Positions 30,945 through 39,196 of a DNA stretch of 64,000 nt are shown piece after piece; the stretch's first letter is position 1, and every line of letters begins with the position of its first letter. Source of the DNA: Anaerobacillus alkaliphilus (GTDB taxonomy: Bacteria > Bacillota > Bacilli > Bacillales > Anaerobacillaceae); contig NZ_QOUX01000047.1 in assembly GCF_004116265.1 (NCBI RefSeq), positions 124,001 to 188,000 of the forward strand, in the 5' to 3' direction. The notes under the pieces were generated by a model. It worked only from the letters and a program-made list of their open reading frames with translations. It made no database searches and had not been told where the DNA came from. The position numbers and the translations under genes were made by a program.

Positions 30945-31040
30945 ACTTACTAAATTAGTGATGAATTCTTAGTAATTTGTGTAAAAATCCGGCTTTGGGG
31001 ATTTTTACGAAAGCAACAAACTTTGCGAAAACAGCCTTTT
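30945..31040 (-). repeat. Left inverted repeat flanking araR
   Basis: Read on the minus strand, this stretch runs AGGCTGTTTTCGCAAAG, GTTTGTTGCTTTCGTAAAAA, TTTTTACACAAATTACTAAG and AATTCATCACTAAT. The same blocks in the same order occur on the plus strand at 32484-32585. The two copies face each other around araR. Shorter fragments with the end GGCTCTTTTCGTA lie at 30847 and near 29660. No ORF is contained. Confidence 0.75.
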
Positions 31041-31096
31041 TGTTATGAAAATTGAACGGATTATATTCGTGGAATCTAGAAATATGATATTAGGTA

Positions 31097-31125
31097 GTGA
31101 ATGATTGTACGTACAAGTGTATAAT
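31097..31125 (+). promoter_or_regulatory. araR promoter with AraR box
   Basis: TTGTACGTACAA (31105-31116) is followed after three bases by TATAAT (31120-31125); GTGAAT (31097-31102) is the -35 position. It should give AraR autorepression, as known in B. subtilis. Confidence 0.87.
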
Positions 31126-31203
31126 TGTATTCATAGTCTTACATGCACTATGATATAGGTAGAAACGGAGAATGGATGATTGGGTTTAGAAACGAGGGAA
31201 CGT

Positions 31204-32307
31204 ATGGAGACAAAATATAGCATCGTAAAACAAAATATAAAATCAAAAATATTGGATGGAACCTTTGGAGCGCATCAAAAAATTAGTTCTGAAAATGATT
31301 TAATGAAAGAATTTGGCGTTAGTCGTCATACAGTCAGAATTGCGATTGGAGAATTAGTTAGTGAAGGTTGGCTTTACCGAGAGCAGGGGGCAGGTACGTT
31401 TGTCGCTGACCGGACCAAAGATGAAACAAGACTAGAGAAGAAAACAAAAAATATCGCAATTGTAGCCACTTACATTTCAGACTACATTTTTCCTTCGATT
31501 ATCCGTGGAGCAGAATCATACTTAAGTAATCAAGGGTTTCAGGTAAGTTTGTATAGTACAAATAATAATCATGAAGATGAAATGCGGATTTTGGAAAATA
31601 TTCTCACCCAAAATGTGGATGGAATTATTATTGAACCAACAAAAAGCGCATTTTCAAACCCTAATATTAACTATTATTTAAACCTTGAACGGTTAAACAT
31701 TCCTTATATCATGATTAATGCGTTCTATGATGAACTAGAACCATTATGTTTAGTCATGGACGATGAAAAAGGAGGGTTTATTCAAGCAGAACATTTAATT
31801 GAACTAGGGCATAACAATATTGTCGGTTTTTTTAAAACAGATGATGTTCAAGGTGTAAAACGGATGAAAGGTTATATTAAAGCTCATCGTAAGCACCATA
31901 TCCCAATTAACCCCAATAACATTATCACATACAACTCGCAGGAAAAAAATACAAAGCCAGTCGAGGAACTTAAAAAGCTACTAAGTTCTGAGGACCGTCC
32001 GACGGGGCTTGTTTGTTACAACGATGAACTGACCTTATTTTTACTAGATGTCATCAGAGAGAAAAAGTTACATGTTCCAAATGATCTATCCATTGTCGGG
32101 TATGATGACTCCTTCTTAGCACAAGCCTCTGAGGTAAAGTTGACAACAATCAAGCACCCTAAGAATGAAATGGGAGAAGCTGCAGCCCAAATGATCGTTG
32201 AGCTTGTGAAAGCAAAAGAAGGTAGCTCTAAAAAATCTGACTCTAAAATTGAAACAATTATCTATGAGCCTGAATTGGTGATCAGACAATCGACTGGAAG
32301 AGTGTAA
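31204..32307 (+). CDS. araR: AraR, GntR/LacI-type arabinose repressor
   Basis: A 367-residue regulator with an N-terminal GntR winged helix (about 1-70; SSENDLMKEFGVSRHTVRIAIGEL) and a C-terminal LacI-like effector domain (about 78-367). Segments NIAIVATYISDYIFPSIIRGAESYL, DGIIIEPTKSAF and DLSIVGYDDSFLAQASEVKLTTIKHP closely resemble B. subtilis AraR. L-arabinose should release it from the GTACGTAC operators found at 23812, 23889, 31105 and 37201. ATG 31204 aligns with the B. subtilis start and follows GAGGGAA; TTG 31180 with CGGAG upstream is an alternative adding eight residues. The gene is flanked by inverted repeats. Confidence 0.95.
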   Translation: METKYSIVKQNIKSKILDGTFGAHQKISSENDLMKEFGVSRHTVRIAIGELVSEGWLYREQGAGTFVADRTKDETRLEKKTKNIAIVATYISDYIFPSIIRGAESYLSNQGFQVSLYSTNNNHEDEMRILENILTQNVDGIIIEPTKSAFSNPNINYYLNLERLNIPYIMINAFYDELEPLCLVMDDEKGGFIQAEHLIELGHNNIVGFFKTDDVQGVKRMKGYIKAHRKHHIPINPNNIITYNSQEKNTKPVEELKKLLSSEDRPTGLVCYNDELTLFLLDVIREKKLHVPNDLSIVGYDDSFLAQASEVKLTTIKHPKNEMGEAAAQMIVELVKAKEGSSKKSDSKIETIIYEPELVIRQSTGRV

Positions 32308-32436
32308 GGTTAAATAAGTAGAGAGTTAGTTTAGGTGTCAATCAAGATGAAAAAGATTTGACTGCAAAGGGAGGTATCTTGCTAATAGGTATTAGCGAGA
32401 TTTTAAGAGGACAAATCGTTCATTCAAATGAACCTA

Positions 32437-32482
32437 CACAAAAACACCAACAAATGCGTTTGGTGTTTTTTTTTTTTTTTTT
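32437..32482 (+). terminator. Terminator downstream of araR
   Basis: AAACACCAA and TTTGGTGTTT pair around an eight-base loop, followed by an unusually long T-run (about 19). It lies 130 bases after the araR stop. Confidence 0.85.
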
Positions 32483-32483
32483 G

Positions 32484-32585
32484 AAAGGCTCTTTTCGTAA
32501 AGTTTGTTGCTTTGGTAAAAATTTGCAAATTAGGACTTTTACACAATTTACTAAGAATTCACCACTAATGAAGTATCTAACCAAG
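32484..32585 (+). repeat. Right inverted repeat flanking araR
   Basis: The blocks AAAGGCTCTTTTCGTAAAG, GTTTGTTGCTTTGGTAAAAA, TTTTACACAATTTACTAAG and AATTCACCACTAAT mirror the sequence at 30945-31040. The outer parts agree well; the middle (about 15 bases) has diverged. A mobile miniature element or a recombination scar is possible. The remainder of 32586-32736 is AT-rich with no gene. Confidence 0.75.
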
Positions 32586-32736
32586 CGTGTCCTATTTCCA
32601 GTAAACAGGGAGTTAGTAGTTCTAAAATCATTAATAATAATTTTGATAATGAGATAAAAGTATCAATTTCAAATATTCTGTTTAATCATATTGATGGCTG
32701 AGTACGTTTGTAATATCATTAAGTTATCAGTAAAGC

Positions 32737-32776
32737 GATTAATAAATATATAAACAACAAAATGTAAGCGTTTTAT
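32737..32776 (+). promoter_or_regulatory. Operator-like site and cre-like site before secreted arabinanase
   Basis: GATTAATAAATATATAAACA (32737-32756) matches the island motif seen on the minus strand at 17323 and 30775. Seven bases later TGTAAGCGTTTTAT (32763-32776) matches the CcpA consensus TGWAANCGNTNWCA at all but one position. Both suggest that the arabinanase gene is specifically regulated and glucose-repressed. No confident -35/-10 pair was found nearby. Confidence 0.6.
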
Positions 32777-32886
32777 TGATTAAAATTTATTGAGGAGTGG
32801 TGTACGGTCAAAAAATTCATAAAATGACATTGAATTTTCTGTTGAATCTTAAGTTTGGTATAAAAATTAGAGGGGAAGGTTTTTAG

Positions 32887-35800
32887 ATGAGTAAAACTTT
32901 AGGAAGAAGACTTCTACTAGTGTTGTTAGTATTTATATTAATTATACCAAATGTAATTCTTGCCAAGGGGGTAGACAAACAACCAAGGCAAAACAATGAA
33001 AATAGTAACAAGCCGTATCAAGATCACCAAGAAGCCCCTCCTGCTACACCTCAACATGTCTCTGTTCATGACCCTTCAATAATAAAAGTGAAAGATAAAT
33101 ACTATGTTTTTGGTTCCCATATTGAAGCTGCGTGGTCGACAGACTTACAAAGCTGGACACGTTTTACCAACGGTTATACAACACCAGGAAATGTGCTATA
33201 TGATAATTTATCAGAAAACCTTGCCGGATCTTTCAAATGGGCAGGTGAGAATGACTCTGATAGTAAAGGTGGATTTTCCGTTTGGGCTCCTGAAATTATT
33301 TGGAATGATCACTACATCAATGACGATGGATCGACCGGAGCGTTTATGATGTATTATAGCGCATCCTCTACTTACATTCGATCCGCTATCGGCTATGCAG
33401 TTTCAAAAACGATTGAAGGACCTTATCAATATGTAGATACCATCGTATATTCTGGATTTACCAACAATGATGCTTATGATCAGGACAGTGTGATTAATAA
33501 GAATTGGCGAAAAAACACCCATCTTCAACAGCTAATTAATGATGGAGTGATCCAAGGAGAAAGATCTGGTTGGTTTAATAACAATGCCTCCTATAATAAT
33601 GGTAATTTCCCAAATGCTATCGATGCAAATTTATTTTTTGATGAAGAAGGGAAGTTATGGATGACCTATGGCTCTTGGTCAGGCGGAATCTTTATCCTTG
33701 AAATAGATAAAGTAACTGGAAAAGCCATATATCCTGGAAGAGATGGTACAACATCAGATGGTCGCTTAATTGACCGCTATTTTGGAACAAAGATTTCTGG
33801 TGGACATCGAAAATCTGGTGAGGGTCCTTATGTAGTCTATGATAAGGAAACGAACTATTATTATTTGTACGTTACTTATGGATGGTTGGCTTCAGACGGT
33901 GGCTACCATATGAGGTTGTTTAGATCAACAAATCCTGAGGGTCCATATCTTGATGCGTTAGGCCAAAATGCTGTATTACCAGGAAATGTGGACCACGCTC
34001 CGTATGGAATTAAGCTAATGAGCAACTTTTTGTTTGAACGAAAAGTAGGAGATCCAGGCACGGGTATTGGCTTTGGCTACGTTTCTCCAGGTCATAACTC
34101 TTTTTATACTGATCCAGAAACAGGGAAAAGATTTTTAGTGTTTCATACCCGTTTCCCACAAAGAGGTGAAGCACATGAAGTTCGAGTTCACCAAATGTTT
34201 ATGAACAGTGACGGTTGGCCAGTTGTTTCACCATATCCTTATACGGGTGAGACACTGAAAAAGATGAACAGACTTGATGCTGTTGGTGAATATAAATTTA
34301 TTAATCATGGCAAGGATAACTTAGTTGATCTAAAAAAGTCGGTATTCATTAGACTAAATCAGGATGGAACTATTTCTGGTGGAGTCAGTGGTACATGGGA
34401 AAAGACCGGTCATAACAGAGCTGAAATCACAATTAACGATATTCTATATAATGGTGTTTTCGTGCGACAATGGGATCCTGTATCACAGCTCTATGTCATG
34501 ACGTTTACGGCTATGTCTCATCAAGGTGTAACAATATGGGGAAGTAAGCAGCCGGAACGAACTGATCGTCAGGTTGTCGAAGACGTTAAAGCAGACTTAA
34601 ACCTTGGTGACGTAAGTAATGTTGTATCTAGTATCACATTACCAACAGAAGGAACACGTAATTCGATCATTTCTTGGGCATCGTCAAATCCAGCTGTAAT
34701 TACCAACAACGGAGTCGTAAAACGCCCTGGAATAGATGAAGAAAATGCTGCGGTTACCTTAACGGCGACGATCACAAAAGGGCATGTCGTCGATACAAAA
34801 ACCTTCCAATTAACGGTTTTAGCATTTCAGAAAGCGAATTTATCTGCTCATTTTTCATTCGACGGTGACTTAAACGATCATACAGGGAATTTTGATCCTG
34901 CGACAATTACAGGTGATCGAATATACAATACAGGTGGAACAATTACTTATGCTGATGGTCAGTTAGGTAAGGCTGCCGTATTCAATGGTTCATCAGGTGT
35001 TCGGTTGCCGAACGGATTAATCTCTAGTAACATTTACTCTGTGTCTCTTTGGTTAAAACCTGAACAAGTAACTGCATTTACTACGACGTTTTTTGGCGCT
35101 AGAAACGAGGATAACTGGTTAAGTCTTGTTCCTCAAGGTCCTGTTGCAAATAATACCATGGTTTGGTCTCTCAGTGAGGGGTGGTATGATGCGCCGACAG
35201 GTACAACAATTCCAGCAAATCACTGGACACACCTGGCGTTCACAGTTGATAACGGCACGATCGTTGTTTATATCAACGGAGTTGCAAGATTTACAGGTTC
35301 AAATTTCCCGAATATTTTTACTGACCAAAACGGTAGCTTTAGTTTAGGTGTAAACTATTGGGATATTCCTAACAAAGGTTTAATCGATGACTTACGCATT
35401 TATGAAGGAGCTTTAAAAGCTGATGAAGTGGCTGAGTTAGCGAAACAAGAAGTTAGATTAGTTGCCCACTATGCTTTTGAAGATGACTTATCTGACATAA
35501 CTACTAACTTTGGTTCAGGGACTGTGACAGGGAATCGTATCGATAATACAGGTGGGACAATTACGTATGCTGATGGTCAGTTTGGTAAGGCTGCCGTATT
35601 TAATGGTTCATCAGGTGTTCGCTTGCCAAACGGATTAATATCTAGCAATCTATATTCGGTTTCTGTTTGGTTAAAGCCTGAACAATACACTCAATATACA
35701 ACAACCTTTTTTGGCGCACGAGATACTAATAATTGGATTAGTCTTGTCCCAGTTGGCCCTGGAACAGAACAACATACAATGCTCTGGTCAGGTACACAGT

Positions 35801-36072
35801 GGTATGATGCGACAACTAGATTGAAGATTACCCCTAACGAATGGACTCATCTTACGTTCACGGTTGATAACGGAAACGTAGTTGTTTATGTTAACGGTGA
35901 AGCTAAGTTCACAGGAAGTAACTTCCCGAATGTCTTTACAACAAACAATGGTACCTTTGGTTTAGGAGTTAACTTCTGGGATATTCCATTTAAAGGAATG
36001 ATGGATGAATTACGTATCTATGAGGGAGTACTCACTCCAAATCAAGTTTCAAGCTTAATGCAAAATAATTAG
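32887..36072 (+). CDS. Secreted GH43 endo-arabinanase with Ig-like domain and two LamG domains
   Basis: The 1061-residue protein has a signal peptide (1-27, ending ILA). The GH43 catalytic domain (about 55-440) has VHDPSIIKVKD, AIDANLFFDEEG and SGEGPYVVYD as catalytic positions. An Abn2-type barrel follows (about 455-555), then an atrophied Ig-like domain (about 558-645). Two LamG/concanavalin-like domains (about 650-853 and 855-1061) are tandem duplicates, visible also at nucleotide level (34927-35030 against 35555-35650). The LamG pair probably binds glycan. No LPxTG or S-layer motif is seen, so it is likely released. The first ~640 residues are a close paralogue of the anchored enzyme at 15274. 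It should start attack on polymeric arabinan. Confidence 0.92.
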   Translation: MSKTLGRRLLLVLLVFILIIPNVILAKGVDKQPRQNNENSNKPYQDHQEAPPATPQHVSVHDPSIIKVKDKYYVFGSHIEAAWSTDLQSWTRFTNGYTTPGNVLYDNLSENLAGSFKWAGENDSDSKGGFSVWAPEIIWNDHYINDDGSTGAFMMYYSASSTYIRSAIGYAVSKTIEGPYQYVDTIVYSGFTNNDAYDQDSVINKNWRKNTHLQQLINDGVIQGERSGWFNNNASYNNGNFPNAIDANLFFDEEGKLWMTYGSWSGGIFILEIDKVTGKAIYPGRDGTTSDGRLIDRYFGTKISGGHRKSGEGPYVVYDKETNYYYLYVTYGWLASDGGYHMRLFRSTNPEGPYLDALGQNAVLPGNVDHAPYGIKLMSNFLFERKVGDPGTGIGFGYVSPGHNSFYTDPETGKRFLVFHTRFPQRGEAHEVRVHQMFMNSDGWPVVSPYPYTGETLKKMNRLDAVGEYKFINHGKDNLVDLKKSVFIRLNQDGTISGGVSGTWEKTGHNRAEITINDILYNGVFVRQWDPVSQLYVMTFTAMSHQGVTIWGSKQPERTDRQVVEDVKADLNLGDVSNVVSSITLPTEGTRNSIISWASSNPAVITNNGVVKRPGIDEENAAVTLTATITKGHVVDTKTFQLTVLAFQKANLSAHFSFDGDLNDHTGNFDPATITGDRIYNTGGTITYADGQLGKAAVFNGSSGVRLPNGLISSNIYSVSLWLKPEQVTAFTTTFFGARNEDNWLSLVPQGPVANNTMVWSLSEGWYDAPTGTTIPANHWTHLAFTVDNGTIVVYINGVARFTGSNFPNIFTDQNGSFSLGVNYWDIPNKGLIDDLRIYEGALKADEVAELAKQEVRLVAHYAFEDDLSDITTNFGSGTVTGNRIDNTGGTITYADGQFGKAAVFNGSSGVRLPNGLISSNLYSVSVWLKPEQYTQYTTTFFGARDTNNWISLVPVGPGTEQHTMLWSGTQWYDATTRLKITPNEWTHLTFTVDNGNVVVYVNGEAKFTGSNFPNVFTTNNGTFGLGVNFWDIPFKGMMDELRIYEGVLTPNQVSSLMQNN

Positions 36073-36109
36073 TGAGAAAATCGTACGGCTTGTCCGTGCG
36101 ATTTTTTTC

Positions 36110-36210
36110 TTAGGCAGACAGAGGGAGAGACAGAGGGACAGGTCCCTTGTCTCAGCCCTCGTGGGACGAGGGACCTGTCCCCTTGTCTGCTTTCCCCTTG
36201 TCTGCTTACT
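36110..36210. repeat. Composite intergenic repeat, module C cluster
   Basis: Two inverted arms, GAGGGACAGGTCCCTTGTC and its relative GACGAGGGACCTGTCCCC, lie head to head, with an extra CCCCTTGTCTGC. The stretch separates the arabinanase from the YqjF-like gene and contains no gene. A short hairpin (36076-36110, GAAAATCGTACGG / CCGTGCGATTTTTTTC) just after the arabinanase stop is its terminator. Confidence 0.8.
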
Positions 36211-36271
36211 TGATAGTAAACTTGTTCGTTGGCTATAATATCCATAACTAATATTTGAACGGTGGTGTAGG

Positions 36272-36985
36272 ATGTCCAGTCAAGAAATATCCCAAAAAAC
36301 ATGGATCATGCAACAAACGTGGAAAGACTTGTTATTTGCCCATTACCCTATTTCTCCAACAATTCTTCGTCCGATGATACCGTCCTGTTTTACATTAGAT
36401 ACATTTGAAGGAACTGCTTGGGTTAGCGTTGTTCCTTTTAAAATGAGTAAGATCCGAATGCGGTATCTGTCTAAATTACCTTTGACCCCTGACTTCGCTG
36501 AACTAAATGTAAGAACTTATGTTAAGTTTGGGAATAAACCGGGTGTTTATTTTTTTAGTTTAGATGCGAATAGTAAGATTGCAGTAAAGGCTGGGAATCA
36601 ATTTTATCACCTTCCGTATTACGATGCTGATATGTCGATTAATCAAATAGAAGAGTGGGTTGACTTTAAAAGTGAACGAATAGATCCGCGTGTTAAATCT
36701 GGACTGTTTACTGGTAAATATCGACCTAATGGAGAGGTTTTCACCGCCAAGCCTGATACGATTGAACATTGGTTAACTGAAAGATATGTTCTCTATGTAA
36801 CGAATGGAAAGAATGTTTATGAGGGAAATATCCACCACAATCCTTGGCCACTACAACCAGCATATGCAGACATTGAAGTGAATTCTGTTGCACAGAGCTT
36901 AGGAATACCGATAGAAGAGCCACCAGCGTATCTCCATTATTCGAACGAACTTAAAGTAGTTGCCTGGTTATTAAAGAAGGTGTAG
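36272..36985 (+). CDS. YqjF-like DUF2071 protein
   Basis: A 237-residue soluble protein resembling the YqjF/DUF2071 family (acetoacetate decarboxylase-like fold). Recognisable segments are WKDLLFAHYPISPTILRPMIP near the N-terminus, TAWVSVVPFKMSKIRMRYL and ELNVRTYVKFGNKPGVYFFSLDA. The family has no firm biochemical role. It stands alone with its own ribosome site (GGTGGTGTAGG). The first repeat module follows the stop directly, so the 3' end abuts inserted repeat DNA. Confidence 0.85.
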   Translation: MSSQEISQKTWIMQQTWKDLLFAHYPISPTILRPMIPSCFTLDTFEGTAWVSVVPFKMSKIRMRYLSKLPLTPDFAELNVRTYVKFGNKPGVYFFSLDANSKIAVKAGNQFYHLPYYDADMSINQIEEWVDFKSERIDPRVKSGLFTGKYRPNGEVFTAKPDTIEHWLTERYVLYVTNGKNVYEGNIHHNPWPLQPAYADIEVNSVAQSLGIPIEEPPAYLHYSNELKVVAWLLKKV

Positions 36986-36986
36986 A

Positions 36987-37090
36987 GGTGCCTGGCACCG
37001 TACGTGGACAAATTAATAGAAAAATCCATATGGGGTGGACTTTTCTTGTGAAGGAGCAATCAAACGTTTTGGTTGCTCCTTTTTGCTTTA
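36987..37090 (+). repeat. Composite intergenic repeat, modules A and B
   Basis: Module A starts with GGTGCCTGGCACC and continues CGTGGACAAATT, AATCCA and GGTGGACTTTTC. Module B (37052-37085) is a hairpin AGGAGCAA ... TTGCTCCT with five T, which would terminate transcription. A module C copy follows at 37102-37128. Confidence 0.8.
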
Positions 37091-37192
37091 ATTTTTGGTT
37101 GGACAGAGGGACAGGTCCCATGTCTTGAAAATAAATAAATTTAGAAACAGGAATATAATGAAAATACATCGACGTATGATAATAATAAAATA

Positions 37193-37221
37193 GTGTAAAA
37201 TTGTACGTACAAGTGTATAAT
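37193..37221 (+). promoter_or_regulatory. Orphan AraR-controlled promoter
   Basis: TTGTACGTACAA (37201-37212) plus TATAAT (37216-37221) reproduces the araDBA and araR promoter layout, with GTGTAA at the -35 position. No arabinose gene follows; only an 18-codon remnant and repeats lie before the ABC exporter genes. See the finding on lost gene content. Confidence 0.8.
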
Positions 37222-37243
37222 TGAGTTGTTATTTATAGGTTAG

Positions 37244-37300
37244 TATCCAGGAGAAACAGCTGTAAAACAGTTTGTTGAACTTGTTAAGAAAGAAGGTTGA
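37244..37300 (+). pseudogene. C-terminal remnant of an unidentified AraR-controlled gene
   Basis: After an in-frame TAG at 37241, 18 codons read YPGETAVKQFVELVKKEG and stop. There is no start codon. It looks like the end of a deleted gene whose promoter survives at 37193-37221. I could not identify the parent; chance similarity is possible. Confidence 0.35.
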
Positions 37301-37302
37301 TA

Positions 37303-37410
37303 GGGCGGGGGGACAGGAAACTTGTCCGGCCTAGAAGTTATACATACGATTTCTTAGATCTAATATACGATGATGGAAGAGTGGGACACGGTACCTGTCC
37401 CCTTGTCCTA
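37303..37410. repeat. Module C repeats upstream of ABC exporter
   Basis: Two degenerate copies (GGGGGACAGGAAACTTGTCC and GACACGGTACCTGTCCCC followed by TTGTCC) occupy the leader of the exporter operon. The ribosome site GGTGGAGG follows immediately. Confidence 0.7.
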
Positions 37411-37432
37411 GAAAAGGTGGAGGTATGCGAGG

Positions 37433-39196
37433 GTGGAAAGTTTACGTTGGATTTGGGGTTACATTAAGAAGTTCAAGCTTCGATATTTTATAGGGCTGTT
37501 TTTGGCCCTATTTGTTTCCGGTTTAAATATGCTCAATCCTTATTTTGCTGGTCAAATTGTGGATGAAGTAATCTACGGTAGTAAGGAAGATTTGTTATGG
37601 CCTTTACTAGGTCTAATGATTGGTGTGACAGTCTTCAAATCTGCGATTCGTTATAGCTATCAGTTAATGTTTGAGAGTGTCTCGCAAAATGTAATTCATA
37701 GAATTCGAGATAAACTCTATCACAAAATTCAGCAGTTGGACTTTCGTTTTTTTGATAAAACGAAAACGGGAGATATAATGGCTCGAATGACAGGTGACAT
37801 GGAGGCAGTGAGGCATTTTACGGCTTGGACGATTTATATGATTTTCGAAAATTTTACAACGTTGTTATTTGCAGTCGGGTTTATGTTTTATATTCACGCT
37901 CCGTTAGCACTAACTTTGGTGGCTATTACGCCAATCATTGGTTTTTTGGCGTTTCGTTTGTCCCATGATGTTAAACCGACATTTTCAGAAATTCGCGGAC
38001 AGTTTGCAAAGTTGAACTCGGTTGTACAGGAAAATATTAGTGGGAACCGGGTAGTCAAGGCTTTTGCTAGGGAAGACTACGAAGTCGATAAATTCTCCGT
38101 AGAAAATCAATCATTTAAGGATAAGAACCTTAAGTCAGCGAAAATCTGGGAAAAATATTTACCGGTTCTCGATACGTTAGCTGGTTTTCTCACAGTTTTG
38201 ATGATATTAATCGGTGGAATTATGGTGATTCGCGGTTCGTTAACGATTGGTGAATTAGTTGTATTCAACTCACTGATCTGGGCTCTGAATAACCCAATGA
38301 GAATGGCCGGATGGCTGATTAACGATGTCCAAAGATTTGTTGCATCTGCTGAGAAAATTCAGGAGCTACTAAATGTAAAATCGAACATCCTGACTCCTAC
38401 AAAGCCAAAGGCAATCAACAATTGTACTGGTTTGGTAGAATTTAAGGATGTTAGTTTTAGCTATGGAGAGGAACAAGTGTTAACGGATATTCATTTCACA
38501 GCTAAACCAGGGCAAACAATTGCTCTGATTGGACCTACAGGCTCTGGGAAGTCGACTTTAATTAATCTCCTATGTCGTTTTTATGATGTAGATGAAGGCG
38601 AAGTGATTGTTTCAAACACCAATGTTAAGGAATGGGATGTCCAGAAGCTCCGTGAAAATACGGCGATTGTTATGCAAGATATTTTCTTATTTTCCGATAC
38701 AATTGAGGGAAATATCGCGTACGGAGTACCTGATGCTACGATAGAGGAAATTCAAGAAGCGGCAAAAATGGCGGAGGCTCACAGCTTTATCATGGAGTTA
38801 CCAGAAGGGTATGACACGATTATCGGTGAAAGAGGTGTAGGGCTTTCAGGCGGGCAGAAACAAAGGATAGCCTTAGCACGCGCTTTATTAAAAGACCCAG
38901 CAATTCTTATTTTAGATGATACTACCTCTAGTGTTGATATGGAAACAGAACATACAATTCAGCAAACGTTAAAAGAATTTAATCAAAACAAAACATGTTT
39001 TATCATCGCACATCGGATTTCTTCAATTAAAGATGCGGATTTAATCCTAGTGATGGAAAATGGAAGAATTATTGAACGAGGCAAGCATGAGGAGTTGCTT
39101 ATGAAAAAGAACTTCTATTATAACGTTTATAAAAATCAATATGGTGATTTTGATGGAATGCAGCATAGTGAGGAAGTGGTAATCAGTGGCACGTAA
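37433..39196 (+). CDS. Heterodimeric ABC exporter, subunit with degenerate catalytic site
   Basis: A 587-residue half-transporter with six membrane helices (about 1-315) and a C-terminal ATPase domain resembling YfiB/YheI-type multidrug exporters. Walker A is GPTGSGKST, the signature LSGGQ is intact, but Walker B reads ILILDDTTSS, with Asp where the catalytic Glu should be. That asymmetry marks the degenerate-site partner of a heterodimer. GTG 37433 follows GGTGGAGG at nine bases. It overlaps the partner gene by 11 bases. The substrate is unknown; drugs or lipids are typical. Confidence 0.9.
   Translation: MESLRWIWGYIKKFKLRYFIGLFLALFVSGLNMLNPYFAGQIVDEVIYGSKEDLLWPLLGLMIGVTVFKSAIRYSYQLMFESVSQNVIHRIRDKLYHKIQQLDFRFFDKTKTGDIMARMTGDMEAVRHFTAWTIYMIFENFTTLLFAVGFMFYIHAPLALTLVAITPIIGFLAFRLSHDVKPTFSEIRGQFAKLNSVVQENISGNRVVKAFAREDYEVDKFSVENQSFKDKNLKSAKIWEKYLPVLDTLAGFLTVLMILIGGIMVIRGSLTIGELVVFNSLIWALNNPMRMAGWLINDVQRFVASAEKIQELLNVKSNILTPTKPKAINNCTGLVEFKDVSFSYGEEQVLTDIHFTAKPGQTIALIGPTGSGKSTLINLLCRFYDVDEGEVIVSNTNVKEWDVQKLRENTAIVMQDIFLFSDTIEGNIAYGVPDATIEEIQEAAKMAEAHSFIMELPEGYDTIIGERGVGLSGGQKQRIALARALLKDPAILILDDTTSSVDMETEHTIQQTLKEFNQNKTCFIIAHRISSIKDADLILVMENGRIIERGKHEELLMKKNFYYNVYKNQYGDFDGMQHSEEVVISGT

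Noticed and set aside
32358-32657. 99-codon plus-strand frame after araR
   Set aside because: It runs through the araR terminator, its long T-run (giving poly-Phe) and the inverted repeat; no ribosome site and no family likeness.
36110-36210. Possible insertion sequence or att site
   Set aside because: No transposase or integrase gene, no target-site duplication found; the sequence belongs to the dispersed module C repeat.
36069-36302. 77-codon minus-strand ORF
   Set aside because: It is translated repeat DNA (GESRQGDRSLVPRG-type sequence) with no homologue-like features.
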